From assembly GCA_938048505.1 (NCBI GenBank), contig CALIUX010000149.1, positions 1-19,939 on the forward strand: a DNA stretch of 19,939 nucleotides, written 5' to 3'. The stretch is from an uncultured Pseudomonadales bacterium (GTDB lineage: Bacteria; Pseudomonadota; Gammaproteobacteria; Pseudomonadales; Cellvibrionaceae). A program made the position numbers and the translations under genes. The notes beneath the pieces were generated by a model. It ran no database searches. It had not been told where the DNA came from and saw only the letters and a program-made list of their open reading frames with translations. Shown here in pieces: positions 7,596 through 14,822 of this stretch (its first letter is position 1; each line of letters starts with the position of its first letter).

Positions 7596-10549
7596 TGGCG
7601 CGAATTACTCTATCTAGTTTGCCATTACCTAGTGTCTTGTTGGTTGTGCTTGTTGCTACCTTAAGTGGTTGCAGTTCTTTCAATCGTGAAATCAGTGATT
7701 TAGGGCCGACACTCGCTGATTTGCCTGAAGCAGACATCCCGCAAACCATTGAGCCTGTTGCGCAAGTATCACGCAGAGAAATTGAAGAAATGTATCGCTC
7801 GGCATTAGCTGTTGCAGAAGACCCTAAAATGCAGCAACAGATTCGTATTCGTTTGGCGGATATCGAAATGTCGCGCAGTGAAGATGCGCAAATTGCTAGC
7901 GAAGAAGGCGGCACTTTTTTTGGCTCAACAATTGGTATGTATGATGAGCTAATTGCTTTGCAGAAAGCCCAAGAGGGCGTAGTGGATGAGCGGTTGCTTT
8001 ATCGCGTATCCAAGGCGTATGCATTAGATACACGCTTAGCAGAATCAGACGAGGCCTTAGCTGAGTTAGTGGCGCAAAACCCTGAATCAGGTTTTGCAGC
8101 AGAAGCACTATTTCGCCGTGCTGAATTAGCCTTCTCAAAAGAAAATTACTCAACAGCCTACGATTTTTATAGTGAGGTGGTTGAGTTTGGTGAAGAGACG
8201 CCTTTTTACCTTAATGCGATTTATATGCAGGGTTGGTCGCAATTTAAGATGGACAAGTACCACTTGGCGCTTGAACCTTTTGGCTCTGTTTTAGATAAGA
8301 TCTTACCAGAAGGCCGCACAATGGATGCGCTAGCGCCTTCGCAACAAAACTTACTGGCTGACACGCTTAAAGTCACGGGGTTTTCACTGTCTTACATGGA
8401 AGGCGCTGATTCGATTGCTGAAATGGCCGATACTCGCGGTGAAAGACATTATCAGCATTTGCTGTATCGCCAGTTAGGCGATTTATATCTTGATAAAAAC
8501 AGGTATCGTGATGCTGCAGATACTTATGCAGCCTTTATTGAGCGTTACCCTAATAGTGATTACAACCCTGAGCTGTCCGATAAAACGATTGATGTATACC
8601 TCAAAGGCAATTTCCCCAATGATATTTTGCCAGCCAAAGAGCAATATATTCAGCGATTCGGTATACACAGCTCATATTGGCAAACTCGCTCGCCTGAGCA
8701 GCGTGCAACCTATTCGAGTACGCTAGCCACTTACTTGGATGAAGTCTCTAGTTATTATCACTCTGAGGCTCAGGTCTTAGCGAGTGCTCAAACGGTTAAG
8801 CCTGCCAAAGGTAAACAACCGGATGCGCCGGAGCCGTACTTCCTTAAAGCGGCCAATTACTACGAAGAAATCCTTCAAACCTTTAACGAAGAAGAGCGCA
8901 AGTCAGAGCTCACGTTCTTAATGGCAGAGGCGTTTAACGATGCAGGCCAAGCGCAAAAAGCGGTTACAGGTTACGAAAAAGTGGCTTATCAGTTCAAGGA
9001 CCCTGAGCGCGGTGCGACAGCTGGTTATGCTGCGATTCTGGCTTTAGACTCACTCATTGAACAAGCTGCAGAACAAGGTGTGGCCCCACTACCAGCAACA
9101 GTTGAAGACACATCACCCGAGAGTGAGGGTGAACAGAGTGTTGCGCAAACGGTAGAGAGCTCAGCCAAATCACCGTTAACATCATTAGAACAGCACAGAA
9201 TGAACAGTGCGATTTTGTTTGCTGACAATTACCCTAATGACGAACGTGCAGTGTCCGTGCTAACGAATGCGGCAGAGCGAGCTTATACAGCGGGTAACCG
9301 TGAAAAAGCACAGGAGTTGGCGATACGCTTGACGCAATGGCAGCCCGCACCGCCCAAGCCGCTACAAAAAACCGCATGGTTAGTGTTAGCGCACAGTCAG
9401 TTTGAATCAAATCAGTTTGTAGAGGCCGAAGAATCTTACCGTCATGTTTTAACACTTCTTGATGTTAATGATACAGACCGTAAAGCTGTTACCGACCGCA
9501 TTGCTGCAAGTATGTATAAGCTAGCTGAGCAAGAGATTGCGAATAATGCAAAATCTCAAGCTGTTAACCGCCTGTTGCTGATCTCGGAAGTGGCGCCAGG
9601 CAGTGAGTTGGCTATCAATGCGCAATATGATGCGGCAAGTCATTTAATCCAGATGGAAGATTGGAGTCGAGCGGAACGTGTGCTGGTTGATTTTCAGCGA
9701 AATTTCCCAACAAACCCGCTCACCAAAACACTACCGGCTAAGCTGGCAGTTGTATATCAGGAGTTAAAAGACTGGGATAAAGCTGCCGAGCAGCTTGCAA
9801 TCATGTCCAGTGGGGATGCCGACCCTGAAACGCGTCGCAGCGCGTTATACCTTTCTGCAGAGCTCTATCAAAAATCAGGCAATACGCCTTTGGCTGAGCA
9901 AACTTATAAAGATTATATTCGCCGTTATCCTCAGCCATTCGATTTGGCGCTCGAGGCCCATGTCCAAATACGCGATATGGCGAAAGAGCGTGGTGCGATG
10001 GGTGAATACGAGTCGCAATTGAGAGGCCTTGTTAAGCTCGATAGCTCAGCCGGCAGTGATCGCACAGAGCGTTCTACGTATCTTGCAGCAGAGTCTTTGA
10101 GTTACTTTGCAGAGCAAGATCTTAAAGCGTTCGAACGTATTCAGTTACGCGCACCTATTCGAAAAACACTAAAAGCAAAGCGTAAAGCGATGGATAAAAC
10201 GCTTTCAAGTTACAAGCAAGTGATTGACTATGGTGTTGCAGACTTTGCGACAGAAGCTAATCATCGGATCGGTGAAGTGTATTCTAATCTCTATAATGAG
10301 TTGCTGGATTCAGAGCGGCCGGGTGGTTTGGATGAGCTAACCTTAGAACAATATGAAATCATGTTAGAAGAGCAGGCTGATCCCTTCAAGGGTAAGGCTG
10401 TTGAAATGCTCACCATTAATGCCGAGCGTTCGTGGGATGGGTTTTATGATCAATGGGTGAAAGCAAGTTTTACAGCACTTGCCAAACTCCTCCCTGCTCG
10501 ATATGGCAAAGAAGAAGTGGTTGTTGAGGTGAGTCGTGGTGTGCATTAA
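7595..10549 (+). CDS. Large multi-TPR outer-membrane lipoprotein, Agl/Glt-like operon
   Basis: This 984-residue protein has a lipoprotein signal with lipobox LSGC (Cys26) followed by Ser, which predicts outer-membrane sorting by the usual Lol rule. Nearly the whole length is helical repeats of TPR type, such as LYRQLGDLYLDKNRYRDAAD (about residue 289), AEALFRRAELAFSKENYSTA, AWLVLAHSQFESNQFVEAEE and ALYLSAELYQKSGNTPLAEQ. A Ser/Glu/Pro-rich low-complexity linker at about residues 495-530 splits it into two arrays. The start ATG overlaps the preceding stop by one base (TAATG) and has a strong ribosome site, gaggagg (7581-7587). The role is inferred: an outer-membrane scaffold that could receive motion from the TonB-like arm encoded at the operon end. 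GltD/GltE of Myxococcus are large TPR envelope proteins of similar type, but I cannot assign orthology. Confidence 0.85.
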   Translation: MARITLSSLPLPSVLLVVLVATLSGCSSFNREISDLGPTLADLPEADIPQTIEPVAQVSRREIEEMYRSALAVAEDPKMQQQIRIRLADIEMSRSEDAQIASEEGGTFFGSTIGMYDELIALQKAQEGVVDERLLYRVSKAYALDTRLAESDEALAELVAQNPESGFAAEALFRRAELAFSKENYSTAYDFYSEVVEFGEETPFYLNAIYMQGWSQFKMDKYHLALEPFGSVLDKILPEGRTMDALAPSQQNLLADTLKVTGFSLSYMEGADSIAEMADTRGERHYQHLLYRQLGDLYLDKNRYRDAADTYAAFIERYPNSDYNPELSDKTIDVYLKGNFPNDILPAKEQYIQRFGIHSSYWQTRSPEQRATYSSTLATYLDEVSSYYHSEAQVLASAQTVKPAKGKQPDAPEPYFLKAANYYEEILQTFNEEERKSELTFLMAEAFNDAGQAQKAVTGYEKVAYQFKDPERGATAGYAAILALDSLIEQAAEQGVAPLPATVEDTSPESEGEQSVAQTVESSAKSPLTSLEQHRMNSAILFADNYPNDERAVSVLTNAAERAYTAGNREKAQELAIRLTQWQPAPPKPLQKTAWLVLAHSQFESNQFVEAEESYRHVLTLLDVNDTDRKAVTDRIAASMYKLAEQEIANNAKSQAVNRLLLISEVAPGSELAINAQYDAASHLIQMEDWSRAERVLVDFQRNFPTNPLTKTLPAKLAVVYQELKDWDKAAEQLAIMSSGDADPETRRSALYLSAELYQKSGNTPLAEQTYKDYIRRYPQPFDLALEAHVQIRDMAKERGAMGEYESQLRGLVKLDSSAGSDRTERSTYLAAESLSYFAEQDLKAFERIQLRAPIRKTLKAKRKAMDKTLSSYKQVIDYGVADFATEANHRIGEVYSNLYNELLDSERPGGLDELTLEQYEIMLEEQADPFKGKAVEMLTINAERSWDGFYDQWVKASFTALAKLLPARYGKEEVVVEVSRGVH

Positions 10550-11339
10550 TTTTCGTTATGGCGGTTTATTCCTTCTCTTTTTTGCACTGGTTTTGAGTGG
10601 CTGTACAACCTCACCAAGAAAAAGTGTTGAGGAAGACGATAATACGCGTGAACTGGATGCTGAATTGACAGCTGCCTTACAAGATGAGTCTTTTACACCT
10701 TCCCCAGACCCTTACCTTCAGCAAGCTACTGCAGTCGATGTCAGTATCAAGCAAGCCTTTGACGATGCCTTGCTTGTTATGCAACAACAGGATTGGCCTC
10801 AAGCAGAGCGTCAGCTTATGGCGATTGCACAATCTGCACCGACGCTTTCGGGGCCATGGGTTAACATTGGATTATGCCGCTGGCGTCAGGATCAAATTGA
10901 TGGTGCAAAGGAGGCGTTTGAGCAAGCTATTCAGCTTAATGCGCTTAATGGCGATGCCTATAATACCTACGCAGTACTTGCTAGAGAGCAGGGTGAATTC
11001 ACTCAAGCAGAAGCGCTTTATCAAAAGGCCCTCATAGCCTGGCCTCATAATGAAACAAGCCATCGAAATTTAGGCGTTTTGTACGATATGTATATGGGGC
11101 GCTTGGATGATGCACTCAAGCATTTTGAAATGAGCGCCAAGATTAATGGCAACCCCGATAAAAAGCTCAGGGGTTGGATCATCGATATTAAGCGGCGCCA
11201 AGCCAAGGCAGCAAAAGAAAAACCTGCAGCACCTAAACCGAAGGCTGAACCGCAGCAAGTCGAACAAAATGACGCGCCAGAATCAGGCTCGTCAGCAGCT
11301 GAAGGTACCCAGTCATCTTCGGAGGAGGGCGAACCATGA
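10539..11339 (+). CDS. TPR lipoprotein, Agl/Glt-like operon
   Basis: A lipoprotein of about 266 residues with lipobox LSGC (Cys22 from this start) followed by Thr, so outer-membrane anchoring is expected. Three adjacent TPR units are clear: WVNIGLCRWRQDQIDGAKEA, DAYNTYAVLAREQGEFTQAE and HRNLGVLYDMYMGRLDDALK. The C-terminal 60 residues are a Lys/Pro/Ala then Ser/Glu-rich low-complexity tail. Two adjacent GTG codons (10536 and 10539) can start it. The ribosome site gaggtga (10526-10532) is better spaced for 10539, but 10536 cannot be excluded. The gene overlaps the end of the 984-residue gene by 11-14 bases, so translation is coupled. GltE (AglT) of Myxococcus is a TPR lipoprotein in the comparable machine; the match here is by type only. 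Confidence 0.83.
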   Translation: MCINFRYGGLFLLFFALVLSGCTTSPRKSVEEDDNTRELDAELTAALQDESFTPSPDPYLQQATAVDVSIKQAFDDALLVMQQQDWPQAERQLMAIAQSAPTLSGPWVNIGLCRWRQDQIDGAKEAFEQAIQLNALNGDAYNTYAVLAREQGEFTQAEALYQKALIAWPHNETSHRNLGVLYDMYMGRLDDALKHFEMSAKINGNPDKKLRGWIIDIKRRQAKAAKEKPAAPKPKAEPQQVEQNDAPESGSSAAEGTQSSSEEGEP

Positions 11340-11659
11340 AGTTCTTATCTACGCTATGTTGGATAACTATTGGCTCAAGTGCTGTTTTTTCGAGTGTACA
11401 AGCCCAAACTGAACAGCCTACTCAAGGCAATGTTGTAACGCTAAGTACAACGGTTAAAGGTAATCAAGAGCACCCAAGTGTCACGTATATCGTGCCTTGG
11501 CGCCAGGCAGCAGCCGAAGATTCAGTCAATGTCTCTTTCAATTCACGTTCTCGCTTGGGAGATGTGTTTGAACATGTCGAACGATCAGAGCATGAACGGC
11601 AAGTCGAATTTCTTGTTCAAATGGAATCGGCAGGTCAGCAAGCACCTGCAGACCAATAA
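11336..11659 (+). CDS. Small secreted protein of unknown family, Agl/Glt-like operon
   Basis: A 107-residue protein that I do not recognise. It has an export signal (MKFLSTLCWITIGSSAVFSS, cleavage after VQA) and a mature part of about 83 residues. The mature part includes a likely beta stretch (HPSVTYIVPWRQAA; DSVNVSFNSRS) and a helical acidic end (VFEHVERSEHERQVEFLVQM). The start is well supported by a strong ribosome site, ggaggag (11321-11327), and an ATGA overlap with the preceding gene. Position between the TPR lipoproteins and the ExbB-like gene suggests a periplasmic accessory subunit of the same machine; this is inference from position. Confidence 0.72.
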   Translation: MKFLSTLCWITIGSSAVFSSVQAQTEQPTQGNVVTLSTTVKGNQEHPSVTYIVPWRQAAAEDSVNVSFNSRSRLGDVFEHVERSEHERQVEFLVQMESAGQQAPADQ

Positions 11660-11752
11660 TAATTAATAAAAACGAATGATGTTAAGTCATTAATCCTCAT
11701 TTAAATCAACTTAAAACGTGTTACTTATACAACGCATTGCGGAGAAATAAAA
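11660..11752 (+). other. Internal operon spacer with dyads before the motor genes
   Basis: A 93-base AT-rich gap divides the envelope-protein genes from the motor genes. It holds short inverted repeats, AATGA-N7-TCATT near 11674-11691 and TTAAGT with ACTTAA further on, but no T-run, so it is not an obvious terminator. An internal promoter is possible; I see no convincing -35/-10 pair. The ribosome site GGAG (11741-11744) lies 8 bases before the ATG at 11753. Confidence 0.3.
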
Positions 11753-12430
11753 ATGTTAGATACTGCGATTGGCTTTTTTCAAAACGGTGGGCCTTTTATG
11801 TACCCAATTGGCTTGGTTTTGGTTATAGGTCTTGCGGTGGCGCTAGAACGCTTCATTTTTTTAACAGTAGCCAGAGGATCAAATCGTAGAGCGTTTGATC
11901 GCATGTTACCGCTATTGAAGAAAAAGGATTTTAACGGTGTTGTTGAAGTTGCACGCAGCTCACAAGCTCCTGTTGGTCGAATTATTGCTGCTGGCCTTGC
12001 TCGCATGCAACAAACTCCGCGTCGAGAAGAAATCGAGTACGCAATGGAAGAGGGCGTGATGGAAGCGGTTCCACGTTTAGAAAAACGCACTCCTTACATT
12101 GCAACTTTGGCCAATATTGCCACGCTACTGGGTCTATTGGGTACCATTATGGGCTTAATTGCGGCCTTTACTGCAGTAGCAGAAGCTGACCCTTCAGAAA
12201 AAGCGACGCTATTATCACAAAGTATTTCCGTTGCGATGAACACTACAGCATTTGGTTTGATGGCTGCTATTCCATTGTTGTTATTGCATACGGCTATTCA
12301 AAATAAAACCAATGAAATTATTGATAGCCTCGAAATGGCCGGTGTGAAGTGCCTTAACATCTTATCGATGTCTTCGTTGTCTGCCGGTGGTGCTAAGCCT
12401 CAAGGACAGACAAAGAGCCCTTCAGCATAA
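11753..12430 (+). CDS. MotA/TolQ/ExbB-family proton channel subunit (AglR-like)
   Basis: This 225-residue inner-membrane protein has the ExbB/TolQ layout: a first membrane helix (about residues 16-38), a cytoplasmic loop, then two helices (about 115-139 and 157-180). The family core is clear in LLGLLGTIMGLIAAF and SVAMNTTAFGLMAAIP. By eye alignment with E. coli ExbB, Thr148 and Thr181 correspond to T131 and T165, both kept, while the membrane Glu176 corresponds to V160. Such proteins form a pentameric ring around ExbD-type subunits and turn proton flow into movement. Two ExbD-like genes and a TonB-like gene follow, the same composition as the AglR/AglQ/AglS motor of Myxococcus. It could also be called TolQ-like, but the tol genes are absent here. 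Confidence 0.93.
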   Translation: MLDTAIGFFQNGGPFMYPIGLVLVIGLAVALERFIFLTVARGSNRRAFDRMLPLLKKKDFNGVVEVARSSQAPVGRIIAAGLARMQQTPRREEIEYAMEEGVMEAVPRLEKRTPYIATLANIATLLGLLGTIMGLIAAFTAVAEADPSEKATLLSQSISVAMNTTAFGLMAAIPLLLLHTAIQNKTNEIIDSLEMAGVKCLNILSMSSLSAGGAKPQGQTKSPSA

Positions 12431-12449
12431 TTATTAGGCCATATTTCAC

Positions 12450-13037
12450 ATGAGAATCAGAAGACGTCAGACGGAAGAGGCAGATCTTGATATCACCTCT
12501 TTCATGAATCTGATGATCATCCTTGTGCCCGTATTGTTGATGAGCATGGTGTTTTCCCATATCACCGTACTGGATCTTAAATTACCGGATTTAGCACCAA
12601 ATAGTGCTGATGAAAACCCGGAAAAAAACGATGCGCTCGAGGTGGTCATTCACGATGACAAAATCGTGGTTAATTATCCTGCTGGAGCACCATTGAAAAC
12701 GCTGGCAAAGCGTGACGGTGAGTATGACTTCAAGTTATTGTCCGATGTGTTGCAAGAAGTGAAGCGACAGCTTGCCGATAAAGATAAAGAAAAGCGTGAT
12801 ATTTTTATTTTGTCTCAGCCTGATACAGATTACCAAACCATTGTTACCACTATGGATACGGTTCGATCTTATAAAGCGGTTGTTGCTGCATCGGTTGTTA
12901 ATGCCGAACTTTTCCCCGAAATTTCTTTGGGTGATGCACCTCAGCCTTTAGAGGGTAGTGAAGCCGGTAGTGCCCTTGGTGTCGACGGATCTGAAGCCGA
13001 GCCCGCAGCACAAGCAGGGGAGGGAGCAACACAATGA
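12450..13037 (+). CDS. ExbD/TolR-family protein, first of two, lacking the membrane Asp
   Basis: A 195-residue bitopic protein: a short basic cytoplasmic start (RIRRRQ), one membrane helix at about residues 17-37, and a periplasmic ExbD-type domain. The segment DITSFMNLMIILVPVLLM aligns with the E. coli ExbD membrane region in which Asp25 is essential for proton use. Here the residue at that position is Asn20. Otherwise the fold marks are normal (LDLKLPD after the membrane; DIFILSQPDTDYQTIVTTMD). It carries an acidic Ala/Gly/Glu-rich tail after about residue 165. It follows the ExbB-like gene by 19 bases, with only a weak ribosome site (ttagg), and overlaps the second ExbD gene by ATGA. It may be a structural half of a heterodimer rather than an active proton carrier (inference). 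Confidence 0.9.
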   Translation: MRIRRRQTEEADLDITSFMNLMIILVPVLLMSMVFSHITVLDLKLPDLAPNSADENPEKNDALEVVIHDDKIVVNYPAGAPLKTLAKRDGEYDFKLLSDVLQEVKRQLADKDKEKRDIFILSQPDTDYQTIVTTMDTVRSYKAVVAASVVNAELFPEISLGDAPQPLEGSEAGSALGVDGSEAEPAAQAGEGATQ

Positions 13038-13552
13038 AACAATCTCTCCGCGCTAAGCGTATGGCAAGGTTACACCGTCGCCACAACTCACAACCCAAGC
13101 TTAATCTTGTATCCTTGATGGATATTTTTACTATTTTGGTTTTTTTCTTGTTGGTTAATTCTTCTGATGTAGAAGTTTTACAAAACAATAAAGCAATCAA
13201 ATTGCCAGAATCGATTGCTGATCAAAAGCCCGACAACATGTTGGTTGTTATGGTCAGTGCTGAGAATATTATTATCTCAGGTCGTTCTGTCGTATCGGTA
13301 GATCAAGCGTTGAGCGGTGAAGATGATGAAATTGCACCGCTCAAAAAAGAGTTGGAGTACCTTGCATCCAGAAAACCATTTGCAAATGAGCTTGAGGCCA
13401 AAAAAGGGCGTGATGTCACCATTATGGGTGATAATACGATTCCGTATACGCTAATTAAGCGCATCATGACAACCTGTGCTGAGGCTGACTACCGCAATAT
13501 TTCCCTCGCTGTGAGCAAAATTGCTAATACAGCAGAAGAGGGGGTGCAATGA
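13034..13552 (+). CDS. ExbD/TolR-family protein, second of two, with membrane Asp
   Basis: A 172-residue bitopic protein with a very basic cytoplasmic start (KQSLRAKRMARLHRRHN), a membrane helix at about residues 25-43 and a periplasmic ExbD-type domain. The segment LNLVSLMDIFTILVFFLLV places Asp30 exactly where the proton-carrying aspartate of ExbD/TolR lies. This subunit is therefore the likely proton-active partner of the preceding ExbD-like protein. The periplasmic domain includes VTIMGDNTIPYTLIKRIMTT, the usual ExbD C-terminal helix and strand. The gene overlaps both neighbours by four bases (ATGA), which argues for strict co-production in fixed ratio. In Myxococcus the comparable pair is AglQ and AglS; which one this matches cannot be said by eye. 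Confidence 0.91.
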   Translation: MKQSLRAKRMARLHRRHNSQPKLNLVSLMDIFTILVFFLLVNSSDVEVLQNNKAIKLPESIADQKPDNMLVVMVSAENIIISGRSVVSVDQALSGEDDEIAPLKKELEYLASRKPFANELEAKKGRDVTIMGDNTIPYTLIKRIMTTCAEADYRNISLAVSKIANTAEEGVQ

Positions 13553-14571
13553 ATCATAACAAACTCATTCTTGCACCTAATCTTGCGTTACCTTGGTCGA
13601 GTGGTATAGAAGACAATAAACGCTATTGGAAAATATTTTTTAGTTTTCTGATTCCGTTTTTGATTATTGGTTATGTGATTGCTCAGATTAATTTACCTGA
13701 GAAAACACGTGAAGAGCGAGCCAAGTTGCCACCACAGCTTGCGCGGGTTGTACTTGAGAAAAAAGAACTTCCCAAGCCCCCGCCTCCTAAACCTAAGCCA
13801 AAGAAAAAAGAACCACCTAAAGAAGAAAAACCAAAAGATAAGCCCAAGCCTGAGCCAAAACCTGAACCCAAGCCTGAGCCAAAACCAGAACCTAAGCCCA
13901 AGCCTGAACCTAAGCCTCCTAAAAAGGCACCGGACCCTGTGAAGTTGCAGCAAGCAAAAGAGCGCGCCCAGCAAATCGTGCAGCAAACTTTTGCAGATGA
14001 CTTGAGTGCAATGCGCGATGCATTGGATGTAAGTGATGTGAGAACGCAGCAGGTTACAAGGGCACAGGGTAAAGCTGCGGCGGTCGATCGAAGCCTAGTC
14101 TCGAGTGGCGCACAGGCCTTGAGTGGTGGTGTCAATACTGCAGCATTAAGTACAGATACCGGTGGCGTGGCACTTTCTGGCCGTGAAACGACCGCTGTAA
14201 CCAGCAAGCTTGAGAATGTGAGTAAGGTTGCACAAGCTGAGCGAGCACGTGAGTCTCAAGCGCAAGCAGCAGGGGTAAAGGCGTCGCGTAGCAAAGTGGC
14301 TATGAATCAATCGATTGACGCTAATAAAGCGAGTATTTTTGGTTTATATCAACGCGCTCTTGATGAAGACCCTACCTTAGAAGGTAAGGTCGTCTTTGAG
14401 TTGGTGATTGAGCCGAATGGGCGTGTATCATCGGTTAAGATTGTTTCTAGTGATTTAGGTGATAAAAAGCTAGAGCGCAAACTGAAAGCCCGCTTGAGGT
14501 CGATCAATTTTGGTCCTGAGGATGTTCAGCGCACTACTCTCAGGCATACCTTCAATTTCTTGCCTTATTAG
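13549..14571 (+). CDS. TonB-like linker protein with AgmX/PglI-type C-terminal domain
   Basis: This 340-residue protein has a short cytoplasmic start, one membrane helix at about residues 26-47 and a Pro/Lys/Glu-rich arm at about residues 70-130 built on PKPE repeats. A Gln/Ala/Ser-rich middle follows, then a TonB-like C-terminal domain. The last 80 residues begin with SIFGLYQRALDEDPTLEGKV, then VFELVIEPNGRVSSVKIVSS, and end HTFNFLPY; this is the pattern of the AgmX/PglI C-terminal domain. The rigid arm would span the periplasm and pass motor motion to outer-membrane partners. The Ser-x3-His motif of the classical TonB membrane helix is absent. It is the last gene of the operon, overlaps the second ExbD gene by ATGA, and is followed by an intrinsic terminator. 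A role in siderophore uptake is not supported by neighbours. Confidence 0.9.
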   Translation: MNHNKLILAPNLALPWSSGIEDNKRYWKIFFSFLIPFLIIGYVIAQINLPEKTREERAKLPPQLARVVLEKKELPKPPPPKPKPKKKEPPKEEKPKDKPKPEPKPEPKPEPKPEPKPKPEPKPPKKAPDPVKLQQAKERAQQIVQQTFADDLSAMRDALDVSDVRTQQVTRAQGKAAAVDRSLVSSGAQALSGGVNTAALSTDTGGVALSGRETTAVTSKLENVSKVAQAERARESQAQAAGVKASRSKVAMNQSIDANKASIFGLYQRALDEDPTLEGKVVFELVIEPNGRVSSVKIVSSDLGDKKLERKLKARLRSINFGPEDVQRTTLRHTFNFLPY

Positions 14572-14599
14572 CTTTAGCCAGTAACTGGCATTCTATATC

Positions 14600-14636
14600 A
14601 AAGCCCTCATTGCAATCGTAATGGGGGCTTTTTTTT
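14600..14636 (+). terminator. Intrinsic terminator of the nine-gene operon
   Basis: AAGCCCTCATT (14601-14611) pairs with AATGGGGGCTT (14620-14630), giving an 11-base-pair stem with one G-T wobble and an 8-base loop. A run of eight T (14629-14636) follows at once. It lies 29 bases after the last stop codon of the operon and has the normal layout of a Rho-independent terminator. Confidence 0.92.
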
Positions 14637-14822
14637 GAACCTCATTATTTGACCTATTGTATGGACGCTAGTAACGGGACCAATGGCTGCGCACAAACCC
14701 TATAGTGCGTCTTATAACTGCGGTTTAATCCTTTAGGTTAACTTTTTTTTTGGTTGATTTGGTGATAGGCTGATTTAGTTCAAGTCATTGATAAAAAAGT
14801 ATTTTTAAGGTTTCTTTGCTTT
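14637..14822 (+). other. Leader region of the aminotransferase gene
   Basis: This 186-base stretch must hold the promoter of the aminotransferase gene if the preceding terminator is effective. Isolated boxes such as TTGACC (14649-14654), TATAGT (14701-14706) and TATAAC (14713-14718) are seen, but none forms a well-spaced pair. A nine-base T-run at 14743-14751 follows a weak, bulged hairpin (GTTTAATCC with GGTTAAC) and could be a second, poor terminator. The ribosome site is weak (aagg about 12 bases before the ATG). Confidence 0.3.

Noticed and set aside
11753..13552. Tol-Pal system (TolQ-TolR)
   Set aside because: No tolA, tolB, pal or ybgF/cpoB order is present, and there are two ExbD/TolR-type genes.
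13683..14207. Long minus-strand open frames (174 and 97 codons) opposite the TonB-like gene
   Set aside because: They are mirror images of the repetitive Pro/Lys/Glu coding sequence, giving Gly/Ser/Leu or Arg/Phe/Leu low-complexity protein; the plus-strand gene is well supported.
11753..14571. Iron-uptake TonB-ExbB-ExbD system
   Set aside because: Two different ExbD genes, an AgmX/PglI-type C-terminus, no Ser-x3-His in the TonB-like helix, five TPR/envelope partner genes and no receptor gene argue against it.
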